Below, piece after piece: positions 44,271 through 51,454 of a DNA stretch of 64,000 bases. Position 1 is the stretch's first letter; each line of letters opens with the position of its first letter. The stretch lies in assembly GCF_014650675.1 (NCBI RefSeq), contig NZ_BMVK01000007.1, forward strand, positions 310,001 to 374,000. Direction: 5' to 3'. The translations under genes and the position numbers were made by a program. The notes under the pieces were generated by a model, which saw only the letters and a list, made by a program, of their open reading frames with translations, did no database searches and was not told the DNA's origin. The DNA is from Streptomyces anulatus (GTDB lineage Bacteria; Actinomycetota; Actinomycetes; Streptomycetales; Streptomycetaceae).

Positions 44271-44540
44271 ATGCCCGAACGTCCCGCACCGCCGTTCGCA
44301 CCACCCGCCGCACCACCCGCGTCGTCTCCCGCACCGTGGCGGCGCAGCAGCCGCTCGACCGGGATGAACAACTGCGTGGAGACCGCCCTGTTCGGCGGCG
44401 CACTCCTCGCCGTACGCGACTCGAAGAACGTGGACCGGCCGCCGCTGCGCTTCTCGGCGGCGGCCTGGAGCACGTTCGTGGCCGGACTCGGCCCGCACGG
44501 AGCCGATCCGCACGGAACCGGCCCGCACCGGATCAGCTGA
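44271..44540 (+). CDS. DUF397 protein, WhiJ-partner
   Basis: This small protein of 89 residues has a proline-rich N-terminus (about 1-22), then the DUF397 core: WRRSSRSTGMNNCVETA, VRDSKN, and PPLRFSAAAWSTFV, through about residue 72. DUF397 proteins act with the upstream XRE-DUF5753 regulator, probably as direct binding partners that modulate it. Its stop codon lies within the end of convergent bioF. Confidence 0.88.
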   Translation: MPERPAPPFAPPAAPPASSPAPWRRSSRSTGMNNCVETALFGGALLAVRDSKNVDRPPLRFSAAAWSTFVAGLGPHGADPHGTGPHRIS

Positions 44541-45693
44541 CCCGGGCGTCCGCCTGCCGGGGAGCGGTGGCGAGGACCGTGGCCACCGCGGTCGTGATCT
44601 GCTCCTCGGTCAGGTCGGCCCGCGCGGTCAGCCGCAGCCGCGAGACGCCGTCCGGCACCGACGGCGGGCGGAAGCAGCCCACCGCCATCCCGGCCGCGCG
44701 GCAGTCGGCCGCCCAGCGCACCGCCGCGTCCGCCGAGGGCGCCCGGACGGAGACGACGGCCGCGTCGGGCCGGACCGCCGTCAGCCCGGCGGCGGTGAGC
44801 CGTCCGTACAGCGAGGTGGCCACCTCCCGGGCGCGGGCCGCCCGTTCGGGCTCCCGGCGCAGCACCCCGAGGGCGCCGAGCGCGCCGCCGGCCGCCGCCG
44901 GGGCGAGTCCGGTGTCGAAGATGAACGTACGGGCCGTGTTGATCAGGTGGTCGATGACCCGGGCGGGGCCCAGGACCGCTCCGCCCTGGCTGCCCAGGGA
45001 CTTGGACAGGGTGAGTGTGGCCACGATCCCGTCGCCGCCCGCCAGCCGGGCCTCGGCGAGCGCGCCGCGACCGCCCTCGCCCAGCACTCCGAGGCCGTGG
45101 GCGTCGTCGACCAGCAGGGCGGCGTTCGCGGAGCGGCAGACCTCGGCCAGTGCGGGGAGCGGGGCGGCGTCGCCGTCGACGGAGAAGACCGAGTCGGTGA
45201 CCGCGAGGGCACGCCCGTCGTGCGCCCGCAGGGCCTTCTCGAACGCCTCGGGGTCGGCGTGGGGCACGACGGCGGTCTCGGCGCGGGAGAGGCGGCAGCC
45301 GTCCACGATCGATGCGTGGTTGCCCGCGTCGGAGGCGATGAGGGAGCCGCGTCCGGTGAGTGCGGTCAGCGCGGCGAGATTGGCCGCGTACCCGGAGGAG
45401 AGCACGAGGGCCGCCTCGAAACCGCAGAACGCGGCGAGCTCCCGTTCCAGCCGGGCGTGCAGGACGGTGGAGCCGGTGACCAGCCGGGACCCCGTCGCCC
45501 CCGCCCCCCAGCGGTGGGCGGCGTCGGCCGCGGCGGCGATGACCTCCGGGTGCCGGGTGAGGCCCAGGTAGTCGTTGCTCGCGAGGTCCAGCAGCTCCGG
45601 CTCGGCGCCGCGCGGACGCAGGGTGCGTACGAGCCCGGCGGCGGCCCGGTCGCGGGCCTCGGCGTCGATCCAGTCGAACGGGGCGAAGGACAT
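44533..45693 (-). CDS. bioF: 8-amino-7-oxononanoate synthase
   Basis: This 386-residue PLP enzyme condenses pimeloyl-ACP/CoA with alanine in biotin synthesis. The AOS family blocks are clear: SNDYLGLTRHP near 42, DAGNHASIVDGCRLSRA near 131, VDDAHGLGVLGEGG near 196, and the PLP lysine in LTLSKSLGSQGGAV near 230. AAGGGA lies 7 nt before ATG 45693. It is divergent from bioBAD and tail-overlaps the DUF397 gene by 8 bp. Confidence 0.94.
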   Translation of the reverse strand: MSFAPFDWIDAEARDRAAAGLVRTLRPRGAEPELLDLASNDYLGLTRHPEVIAAAADAAHRWGAGATGSRLVTGSTVLHARLERELAAFCGFEAALVLSSGYAANLAALTALTGRGSLIASDAGNHASIVDGCRLSRAETAVVPHADPEAFEKALRAHDGRALAVTDSVFSVDGDAAPLPALAEVCRSANAALLVDDAHGLGVLGEGGRGALAEARLAGGDGIVATLTLSKSLGSQGGAVLGPARVIDHLINTARTFIFDTGLAPAAAGGALGALGVLRREPERAARAREVATSLYGRLTAAGLTAVRPDAAVVSVRAPSADAAVRWAADCRAAGMAVGCFRPPSVPDGVSRLRLTARADLTEEQITTAVATVLATAPRQADARVS

Positions 45694-45806
45694 GGGGCGG
45701 TCCCTTGGGTAGGCGGGCCCCCGGCGGGCGGCTCCGCGCGGACCCTCCGGTGCGGACGGTCCCTTTGTAGGCAGCCAACAGACCCTAGCCGGGTGCGCAG
45801 CAGGTC

Positions 45807-45830
45807 AGGGTGTGGCAATACACACACCCT
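45807..45830. promoter_or_regulatory. Inverted repeat in the bioF-bioB divergent promoter
   Basis: AGGGTGTG-N8-CACACCCT is a perfect 8-bp inverted repeat located between the bioF and bioB starts. It is a candidate operator for a biotin regulator. I see no BirA-type or TGAAC/GTTAC BioQ-like site. Confidence 0.6.
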
Positions 45831-45895
45831 CGCCCGGGTCTCCTGTCTGGTTCCTCCTTGGCTGGAGGCGGTGCCGTAAGCCAGGATCATCTTCC

Positions 45896-47173
45896 ATGGA
45901 CCTGCTGAACACGCTGGTGGACAAGGGGCTGCGGCGCGAACTGCCGACCCGCGAAGAAGCGCTCGCCGTACTGGCGACCTCCGACGACGAGCTGCTCGAC
46001 GTGGTGGCGGCCGCCGGGAAGGTGCGCCGTCAGTGGTTCGGGCGGCGCGTCAAGCTCAACTATCTGGTCAACCTGAAGTCGGGGCTCTGCCCCGAGGACT
46101 GCTCCTACTGCTCGCAGCGGCTCGGTTCGAAGGCCGGGATCCTCAAGTACACCTGGCTGAAGCCGGACGAGGCGTCCAGGGCCGCCGCCGCCGGAGTGGC
46201 GGGCGGCGCCAAGCGGGTCTGCCTGGTCGCGAGCGGGCGGGGCCCGACCGACCGGGACGTCGACCGGGTCTCGAAGACCATCGAGGCGATCAAGGAGGAG
46301 AACGAGGGCATCGAGGTCTGCGCCTGCCTCGGCCTCCTCTCCGACGGACAGGCCGACCGGCTGCGTTCGGCCGGCGCCGACGCGTACAACCACAACCTCA
46401 ACACGTCCGAGGAGACGTACGGGGCGATCACCACCACGCACACGTACGCGGACCGGGTGGAGACCGTGCAGCAGGCCCAGGCCGCCGGACTCTCGGCGTG
46501 TTCCGGGCTGATCGCCGGGATGGGCGAGAGCGACAAGGACCTGGTCGACGTCGTGTTCGCGCTGCGGGACCTCGACCCGGACTCGGTGCCGGTGAACTTC
46601 CTGATCCCGTTCGAGGGAACACCGCTCGCCAAGGAGTGGAACCTCACCCCGCAGCGCTGCCTGCGCATTCTGGCGATGGTCCGGTTCGTCTGCCCCGATG
46701 TCGAGGTGCGGCTCGCGGGGGGCCGTGAGGTGCACCTGCGCTCGATGCAGCCGCTGGCGCTGCACCTGGTCAACTCCATCTTCCTGGGCGACTACCTGAC
46801 GAGTGAGGGCCAGGCCGGCCAGACCGACCTGGACATGATCGCGGACGCCGGTTTCGAGGTGGAGGGCGCGGGCACGACGACGCTGCCGCGCCACCGGGCC
46901 GACGCCCTCGGCGGCGGCTGCGGCACGCAGGACGCCACGGCGGGGGCCGGCTGCGGATCGCACGACGACGCCGGAGCCGCGGGGTGCGGTTCCCACGGAG
47001 GCGGCGGGGGCTGCGGTCCGTGCGGTGGCCACGGGGAGCAGGAGCAGCAGCCGGCGGGCGGCGTCGCGGGCGCCGGGGAGAGCGTGCCGGCCTCGCGGAC
47101 GGACGCGGCGCGTACGGATCTGGTGGCGGTCCGCCGTCGCGGCGCGGGAACGGATCTCGCGCCCAATGCCTGA
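45896..47173 (+). CDS. bioB: Biotin synthase with Cys/His-rich C-terminal tail
   Basis: This 425-residue radical SAM enzyme inserts sulfur into dethiobiotin. The [4Fe-4S] motif CPEDCSYC (CxxxCxxC) is near 64-71. The [2Fe-2S] ligands are in VCLVASG, VCACLG, ACSGLIAGMGE, with the arginine in VRLAGGRE. The core ends near 335. It is followed by about 90 extra residues: a Gly/Cys/His-rich segment (342-379) with Cys 342, 353, 364, 373, 376 and His 356, 367, 379, then a charged end. The first three Cys are spaced exactly 11 residues apart. ATG 45896 has AGGA about 11 nt upstream. bioA overlaps its end. Confidence 0.94.
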   Translation: MDLLNTLVDKGLRRELPTREEALAVLATSDDELLDVVAAAGKVRRQWFGRRVKLNYLVNLKSGLCPEDCSYCSQRLGSKAGILKYTWLKPDEASRAAAAGVAGGAKRVCLVASGRGPTDRDVDRVSKTIEAIKEENEGIEVCACLGLLSDGQADRLRSAGADAYNHNLNTSEETYGAITTTHTYADRVETVQQAQAAGLSACSGLIAGMGESDKDLVDVVFALRDLDPDSVPVNFLIPFEGTPLAKEWNLTPQRCLRILAMVRFVCPDVEVRLAGGREVHLRSMQPLALHLVNSIFLGDYLTSEGQAGQTDLDMIADAGFEVEGAGTTTLPRHRADALGGGCGTQDATAGAGCGSHDDAGAAGCGSHGGGGGCGPCGGHGEQEQQPAGGVAGAGESVPASRTDAARTDLVAVRRRGAGTDLAPNA

Positions 47174-48518
47174 ACCGCACGCCTTCGAGGCCGCCGAACA
47201 CGCGGGGCCCGCCGCTCCGAAGCCGTACGCCCCCGACGAACTGCGGGCGCTGGACCGCGCGCACGTCTGGCATCCGTACGGTCCGATGCCGGGCCGCCAG
47301 GAGCCGCTGATCGTGGAGTCGGCCTCCGGTGTACGGCTCCGGCTCGCCGAACCCGTCGAGGGGCGGCGCGAGTTGGTGGACGGTATGTCCTCCTGGTGGT
47401 CGGCGGTGCACGGCTACAACCACCCGGTCCTCAACGAGGCCGCGCGCGTCCAGCTGGACCGGATGAGCCATGTGATGTTCGGCGGGCTCACCCATGAGCC
47501 CGCCGTCCGGCTGGCGACCCGGCTGGTGGAGATCACCCCCGGGCCGCTCCAGCACGTCTTCCTCGCCGACTCGGGGTCCGTCTCCGTGGAGGTCGCGGTC
47601 AAGATGTGCCTCCAGTACTGGCGTTCGGCCGGGCGTCCGGCCAAGCGACGGCTGCTGACCTGGCGCGGGGGGTACCACGGGGACACCTGGCAGCCGATGT
47701 CGGTGTGCGACCCGGAGGGCGGGATGCACGAGCTGTGGTCGGGGTCCCTTCCCCGCCAGGTCTTCGCCGACGCCCCGCCGGACGGCTTCGACGCGGAGCC
47801 GGACCCCGCCTATGTCACGCATCTGCGGGAGCTGGTCGCCGAGCACGCCGACGAGCTCGCGGCGGTCATCGTGGAGCCGGTGGTACAGGGGGCCGGCGGG
47901 ATGCGGTTCCACTCCCCCGCCTATCTGCGGGTGCTGCGCGAGGCCTGCGACGAGCACGACGTCCTGCTGGTCCTCGACGAGATCGCGACCGGTTTCGGGC
48001 GTACGGGCAAGCTGTTCGCCGCCGGGCACGCCGGGATCTCGCCGGACGTCATGTGCGTCGGCAAGGCCCTGACCGGCGGCTACCTCACGATGGCCGCGAC
48101 GCTGTGCACCACCCGGGTGGCCGAAGGCATCTCCAGCGGCGAGGTGCCGGTGCTGGCGCACGGCCCGACGTTCATGGGCAATCCGCTGGCCGCCTCGGTG
48201 GCCACGGCCTCCGTGGACCTGCTGCTCGGGCAGGACTGGGAGGCCGAGGTGGCGCGGATCGGCGCGGGCCTGCGCTCCGGGCTCGCTCCCGCCGCGGACA
48301 TCACCGGAGTGGTGGACGTCCGCGTCCTGGGGGCGATCGGGGTCGTCCAGCTCGACCACGAGATCGACATGGCCGCGGCCACCCGCGCCGCCGTGCGCGA
48401 GGGCGTCTGGCTGCGGCCGTTCCGCGATCTGGTCTACACGATGCCGCCGTACGTGACGGGGGACGAGGACGTGGCACGGATCTGCCGGGCCGTGTGCGCG
48501 GCGGCACGGGAGGGCTGA
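47166..48518 (+). CDS. bioA: Adenosylmethionine-8-amino-7-oxononanoate transaminase
   Basis: This 450-residue class III aminotransferase converts KAPA to DAPA with SAM as amino donor. Seen are HVWHPYGPM near the N-terminus, DGMSSWWSAVHGYNHP near 70, WRGGYHGDTWQPMSV near 165, LLVLDEIATGFGRTG near 262 (the Asp binds PLP), and the PLP lysine in CVGKALTGGYL near 300. ATG 47166 lies inside the end of bioB, so translation is coupled. Confidence 0.95.
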   Translation: MPEPHAFEAAEHAGPAAPKPYAPDELRALDRAHVWHPYGPMPGRQEPLIVESASGVRLRLAEPVEGRRELVDGMSSWWSAVHGYNHPVLNEAARVQLDRMSHVMFGGLTHEPAVRLATRLVEITPGPLQHVFLADSGSVSVEVAVKMCLQYWRSAGRPAKRRLLTWRGGYHGDTWQPMSVCDPEGGMHELWSGSLPRQVFADAPPDGFDAEPDPAYVTHLRELVAEHADELAAVIVEPVVQGAGGMRFHSPAYLRVLREACDEHDVLLVLDEIATGFGRTGKLFAAGHAGISPDVMCVGKALTGGYLTMAATLCTTRVAEGISSGEVPVLAHGPTFMGNPLAASVATASVDLLLGQDWEAEVARIGAGLRSGLAPAADITGVVDVRVLGAIGVVQLDHEIDMAAATRAAVREGVWLRPFRDLVYTMPPYVTGDEDVARICRAVCAAAREG

Positions 48519-48524
48519 GCCGAT

Positions 48525-49217
48525 ATGTCGACGATTCTGGTGGTGTCCGGTACGGGCACGGAGATCGGCAAGACCGTGGTGACCGCCGCTGTGGCGGCCG
48601 CCGCGCGGGGCCGCCGCGTCGCGGTGCTCAAGCCCGCGCAGACCGGGCTCGCCCCCGGGGAGCCGGGCGACGCGGCCGAGGTCGCGCGCCTGGCGGGGAG
48701 CCATGTGACGGCGGTCGAACTGGCCCGCTTTCCGGAGCCGTTGGCTCCGGCCACGGCCGCCCGGCGGGCGGGGCTCGTGCCCGTGCGGCCGTTCGAGGTC
48801 GCCGAGGCCGCGGAGAAGCTGGCCACCGAGCACGACCTCGTCCTGGTGGAGGGTGCGGGCGGGCTGCTCGTGCGGTTCGACGACGAGGGCGGCACGCTCG
48901 CGGACGCGGCCCGTCTGCTGTCCGCGCCGGTACTGCTGGTGGCCCCCGCGGGCCTGGGCACGCTGAACGCCACCGCGCTGACAGCCGAGGCCCTGGCGAA
49001 CCGGGGGCTGAGCTGCCGGGGCGTCGTGATCGGCAGCATGCCGGCGGAGCCCGACCTCGCGTCCCGCTGCAACATCGAGGACCTGCCGGTGGCGGCCGGA
49101 GCACCGCTGCTCGGCGCGGTGCCGGCCGGCGCGGGTTCGCTGTCGGGCGCCGCCTTCGCGGCGCGCGCGCCGGGGTGGCTGGCTCCGGAGCTCGGAGGGA
49201 CCCGGGCCACCCGCTGA
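48525..49217 (+). CDS. bioD: Dethiobiotin synthetase
   Basis: This 230-residue ATP-dependent carboxylase closes the ureido ring of dethiobiotin. The P-loop is VVSGTGTEIGKTVVTAA at the N-terminus, PAQTG with the catalytic Lys follows near 38, and VEGAGGLLVR is near 108. It lies 6 bp downstream of bioA and ends the bioBAD operon. Confidence 0.95.
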   Translation: MSTILVVSGTGTEIGKTVVTAAVAAAARGRRVAVLKPAQTGLAPGEPGDAAEVARLAGSHVTAVELARFPEPLAPATAARRAGLVPVRPFEVAEAAEKLATEHDLVLVEGAGGLLVRFDDEGGTLADAARLLSAPVLLVAPAGLGTLNATALTAEALANRGLSCRGVVIGSMPAEPDLASRCNIEDLPVAAGAPLLGAVPAGAGSLSGAAFAARAPGWLAPELGGTRATR

Positions 49218-49290
49218 CGGGGCGCCGGGGGCGTTCGGGTGTTCCTCGGGGATTCCGGCCGGGGCGATCCGGGGGAGAATCGTGGGGGAA

Positions 49291-49330
49291 CGTCACGTCC
49301 GCTCCTCGAGCGTCACGTCCACTCCTCGAC
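49291..49330 (+). repeat. 20-bp direct repeat before methyltransferase
   Basis: Two adjacent 20-bp units (49291-49310 and 49311-49330), starting CGTCACGTCC and ending CTCCTCGA(G/C), differ at two positions. The second unit abuts GGAGG, the ribosome-binding site of the next gene. Confidence 0.9.
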
Positions 49331-49341
49331 GGAGGTCCGTC

Positions 49342-50019
49342 ATGCAGCTGCGCAGCAGGAAGCTCCCCCGGGACGCCGTGCACCACCCGGTCTTCGCCCG
49401 CTTCTACGCACGGGTGAGCGTGACCGCCGACCTGAAGGGCGGCATCGCCGCGTACCGCGAGGAGCTGCTGTCGGGGCTCTCCGGCCGGGTCATCGAGATC
49501 GGCGCCGGGAACGGGCTGAACTTCGCCCACTATCCCGGCGCGGTCTCGGAGGTGGTGGCGCTGGAGCCGGAACGCTCGCTGCGGCAGCTCGCGGTCCGCT
49601 CCGCCCTGCGCGCCGAGGTGCCGGTGGACGTGGTGCCGGGGGCGGCCGAGGCGCTGCCGGTCAAGAGCGAGGCCTTCGACGGGGCGGTGGCGTCCCTGGT
49701 CCTGTGCACCGTACGGGATCTGCCCCGGGCGCTCGCCGAGATCAGGCGGGTCCTGCGGCCCGGCGGCGAACTGCGGTTCTTCGAACACGGGCTGGCGCCG
49801 GGCCGGGCGCTGGCCACGGCGCAGCGAGTGGCCGACCGGACCCTGTGGCCGCTGCTCTTCGGCGGCTGTCACACGGCCCGGGACCCGTTGGCCGCGATCG
49901 CGGCGGCGGGCTTCGAGACGGGCACGTACCGCAGGCTGCGGATCCCGGAGACAGGCCTCCAAGTGCCCTCCTCCCCCTGCGTCCTGGGCGTGGCGCGCAA
50001 GCCGTTCACCGAGGACTGA
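49342..50019 (+). CDS. SAM-dependent methyltransferase
   Basis: This 225-residue class I methyltransferase has motif I VIEIGAGNGLNFAHYP near 51-66, an acidic motif II in VVALEPERSLRQLA near 75, and post-I block FDGAVASLVLCTVRDL near 110-125. It is of the UbiE/Coq5-like small type with unknown substrate. GGAGG lies 6 nt before ATG 49342. The first upstream in-frame ATG (49282) would encode the repeat and is rejected. Confidence 0.85.
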   Translation: MQLRSRKLPRDAVHHPVFARFYARVSVTADLKGGIAAYREELLSGLSGRVIEIGAGNGLNFAHYPGAVSEVVALEPERSLRQLAVRSALRAEVPVDVVPGAAEALPVKSEAFDGAVASLVLCTVRDLPRALAEIRRVLRPGGELRFFEHGLAPGRALATAQRVADRTLWPLLFGGCHTARDPLAAIAAAGFETGTYRRLRIPETGLQVPSSPCVLGVARKPFTED

Positions 50020-50059
50020 GGGCTGAGGACCGACCCGGGGCAGGGCGCTTCGCCCGGCC

Positions 50060-50431
50060 TCACACGCTCCACTGCCGCAGCTCGTCGGCGATGGCCCGCA
50101 CGTCCGCCTTGCCCTGCTTCACCAGCAGCGCCAGATCGCGGACCTGCTCGGGCGAGGTGATGACCTTGAGCCCGGAGGCGACGAGGTAGCCGTACGCGAC
50201 GGCCGAGGCGAACATCGCGTTGGAGTGTTCGAGGGCGGGCACGTGCAGCAGCAGCTGCAACAGGGCGGCCGCCCGCGCGTGCGGGTCGCTGTAGACGGCG
50301 CTGCCGAAGATCTCTGCGTCGTGCCGTGCGACGGCGGCGACGAGCGCACCCCAGTCGGCGACCTGCGGGTCTCCGGGCGTCTTGTGCTCGGCGACCATCA
50401 GCAACCAGGAAAGGTCGATGCGAAGGTTCAA
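50060..50431 (-). CDS. Doc-like toxin with degenerate Fic motif
   Basis: This 123-residue protein starts NLRIDLSWLLMVAEHK and is of the Streptomyces Doc/Fic-related toxin type. The Fic core HxFx(D/E)xN(K/G)R is degraded: His63 is in HVPALEHSN and Asn71 is present at a shifted spacing, but the expected Lys/Arg residues are missing. The likely start is TTG 50431, overlapping the antitoxin stop as TTGA; an ATG further in (encoding MVAEHK) is the alternative. Its activity is uncertain because of the broken motif. Confidence 0.75.
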   Translation of the reverse strand: MNLRIDLSWLLMVAEHKTPGDPQVADWGALVAAVARHDAEIFGSAVYSDPHARAAALLQLLLHVPALEHSNAMFASAVAYGYLVASGLKVITSPEQVRDLALLVKQGKADVRAIADELRQWSV

Positions 50432-50655
50432 CGGGTGCCTTCGCGCTCCGGGCCGAACTCCTCGGCGAACACCGACTCGTACTGCTTCATGAAGTCGGCC
50501 GCGGCCTCGACGAAGGTGTGTCCCACCTCGCCCGCGTCCTGCTGGACGAGTTCCTCTATGTAGCGGTTCACGCTCATCCCCCTCTGCAGCGCGCGCTGCC
50601 GCGCGGCCTCGGCGGTGGCCTCGTCCACTCGAACGTTCAGCTGAGTCTTGGGCAC
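50428..50655 (-). CDS. RHH-type antitoxin
   Basis: This 75-residue protein has an N-terminal ribbon-helix-helix (about 1-45, TQLNVRVDEATAEAARQRALQRGMSVNRYIEELVQQ) and an acidic C-terminal tail that should bind and neutralise the toxin. It begins with GTG 50655, with a promoter 6 bp upstream and no obvious ribosome-binding site, so the mRNA may be leaderless. The toxin gene overlaps its stop. Confidence 0.85.
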   Translation of the reverse strand: MPKTQLNVRVDEATAEAARQRALQRGMSVNRYIEELVQQDAGEVGHTFVEAAADFMKQYESVFAEEFGPEREGTR

Positions 50656-50661
50656 CCGACC

Positions 50662-50691
50662 ACGCTAGCGCGGCCGTGCTAGCACCGGCAA
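50662..50691 (-). promoter_or_regulatory. Antitoxin promoter with palindromic operator
   Basis: On the minus strand, TTGCCG (50691-50686), an 18-bp spacer, and TAGCGT (50667-50662) form a good -35/-10 pair ending 6 bp before GTG 50655. The spacer holds GTGCTAGCAC (50676-50685) and the -10 overlaps CGCTAGCG (50663-50670), two GCTAGC palindromes 14 bp apart, well placed for autorepression. Confidence 0.72.
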
Positions 50692-50759
50692 GAGGAGCGG
50701 TCGGCCGCACGGTGAAATGCGATCGACGCCCCGTCGCGGCGGATGGTGGGATGGCCGTC

Positions 50760-51185
50760 ATGAACGATCTTTCGATACGGTCCGCGACCCCGGCCGATCT
50801 GGACGGGGTCCTCGCCTTCTGGAAGGTGGCCGCCGAGGGCACCAGCATCAGCGACGACGGGGACGGGGTCGCACGCCTGGTGGAACGGGACCCCGACGCC
50901 TTGATCCTCGCGGAACGGGAGGGCGCGCTGGTGGGCACCGTCATCGTGGGCTTCGACGGCTGGCGCTGCCATCTCTACCGGCTCGCGGTCCACCCGGACC
51001 AGCGGCGCCGGGGTGTGGGCGGCGCCCTTCTGGCGGCGGCCGAGGAGCGGTTCGTCGCGCTGGGCGGGCGGCGCGCCGACGCCATGGTCCTCGACCGCAA
51101 CACGTCGGCCCACCACGCCTGGCGCGCTGCGGGCTACGCGCCCCAGCCGCAGTGGAGCCGCTGGGTGAAGCATCTGACGGGCTGA
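50760..51185 (+). CDS. GNAT-family N-acetyltransferase
   Basis: This acetyltransferase has about 141 residues, with a clear acetyl-CoA-binding block YRLAVHPDQRRRGVGGALLAAAEERF near 74-97. GGTGGG lies 9 nt upstream of ATG 50760, making it better than ATG 50751. Substrate unknown. It is divergent from the toxin-antitoxin pair. Confidence 0.86.
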   Translation: MNDLSIRSATPADLDGVLAFWKVAAEGTSISDDGDGVARLVERDPDALILAEREGALVGTVIVGFDGWRCHLYRLAVHPDQRRRGVGGALLAAAEERFVALGGRRADAMVLDRNTSAHHAWRAAGYAPQPQWSRWVKHLTG

Positions 51186-51215
51186 GGAGGTACGCCGGAC
51201 ACCCACGCGGCAGGG

Positions 51216-51295
51216 GGCAGGTACCGGCGCGGTGAGGCAGGTACCGGCGCGTTGAAGCAGGTACTGGCGCGGTGCGGCAGAACATTGACGCGGTA
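51216..51295 (+). repeat. 20-bp tandem repeat (four decaying copies)
   Basis: Units at 51216-51235, 51236-51255, 51256-51275 and 51276-51295 follow the pattern GGCAGGTACCGGCGCGGTGA. The second differs at one position, the third at a few, and the fourth more widely. They occupy the gap between the GNAT gene and the CorC-like operon. Confidence 0.9.
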
Positions 51296-51454
51296 GGCGG
51301 CGCGCCGCTGGGCAGACGCCCTATGTCGACATGCCCCTCCGACACCCCCTGCCGAAAGGTGTGAGCGTCCGCCCATGGGCGAGCCCAGCAGCCGATTCCG
51401 CCGACACCGCGCGGTCCCCCCGCCCCTGCCCGATCATGGGACGGAGGTGAACCG

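Noticed and set aside
45831..45895. Riboswitch in the bioB leader
   Set aside because: A small CCTCC-TTGGCT-GGAGG hairpin is present, but there are no conserved blocks of any known class.
51216..51295. CRISPR-like array
   Set aside because: The 20-bp units are directly adjacent with no spacers, so this is a tandem repeat and not CRISPR.
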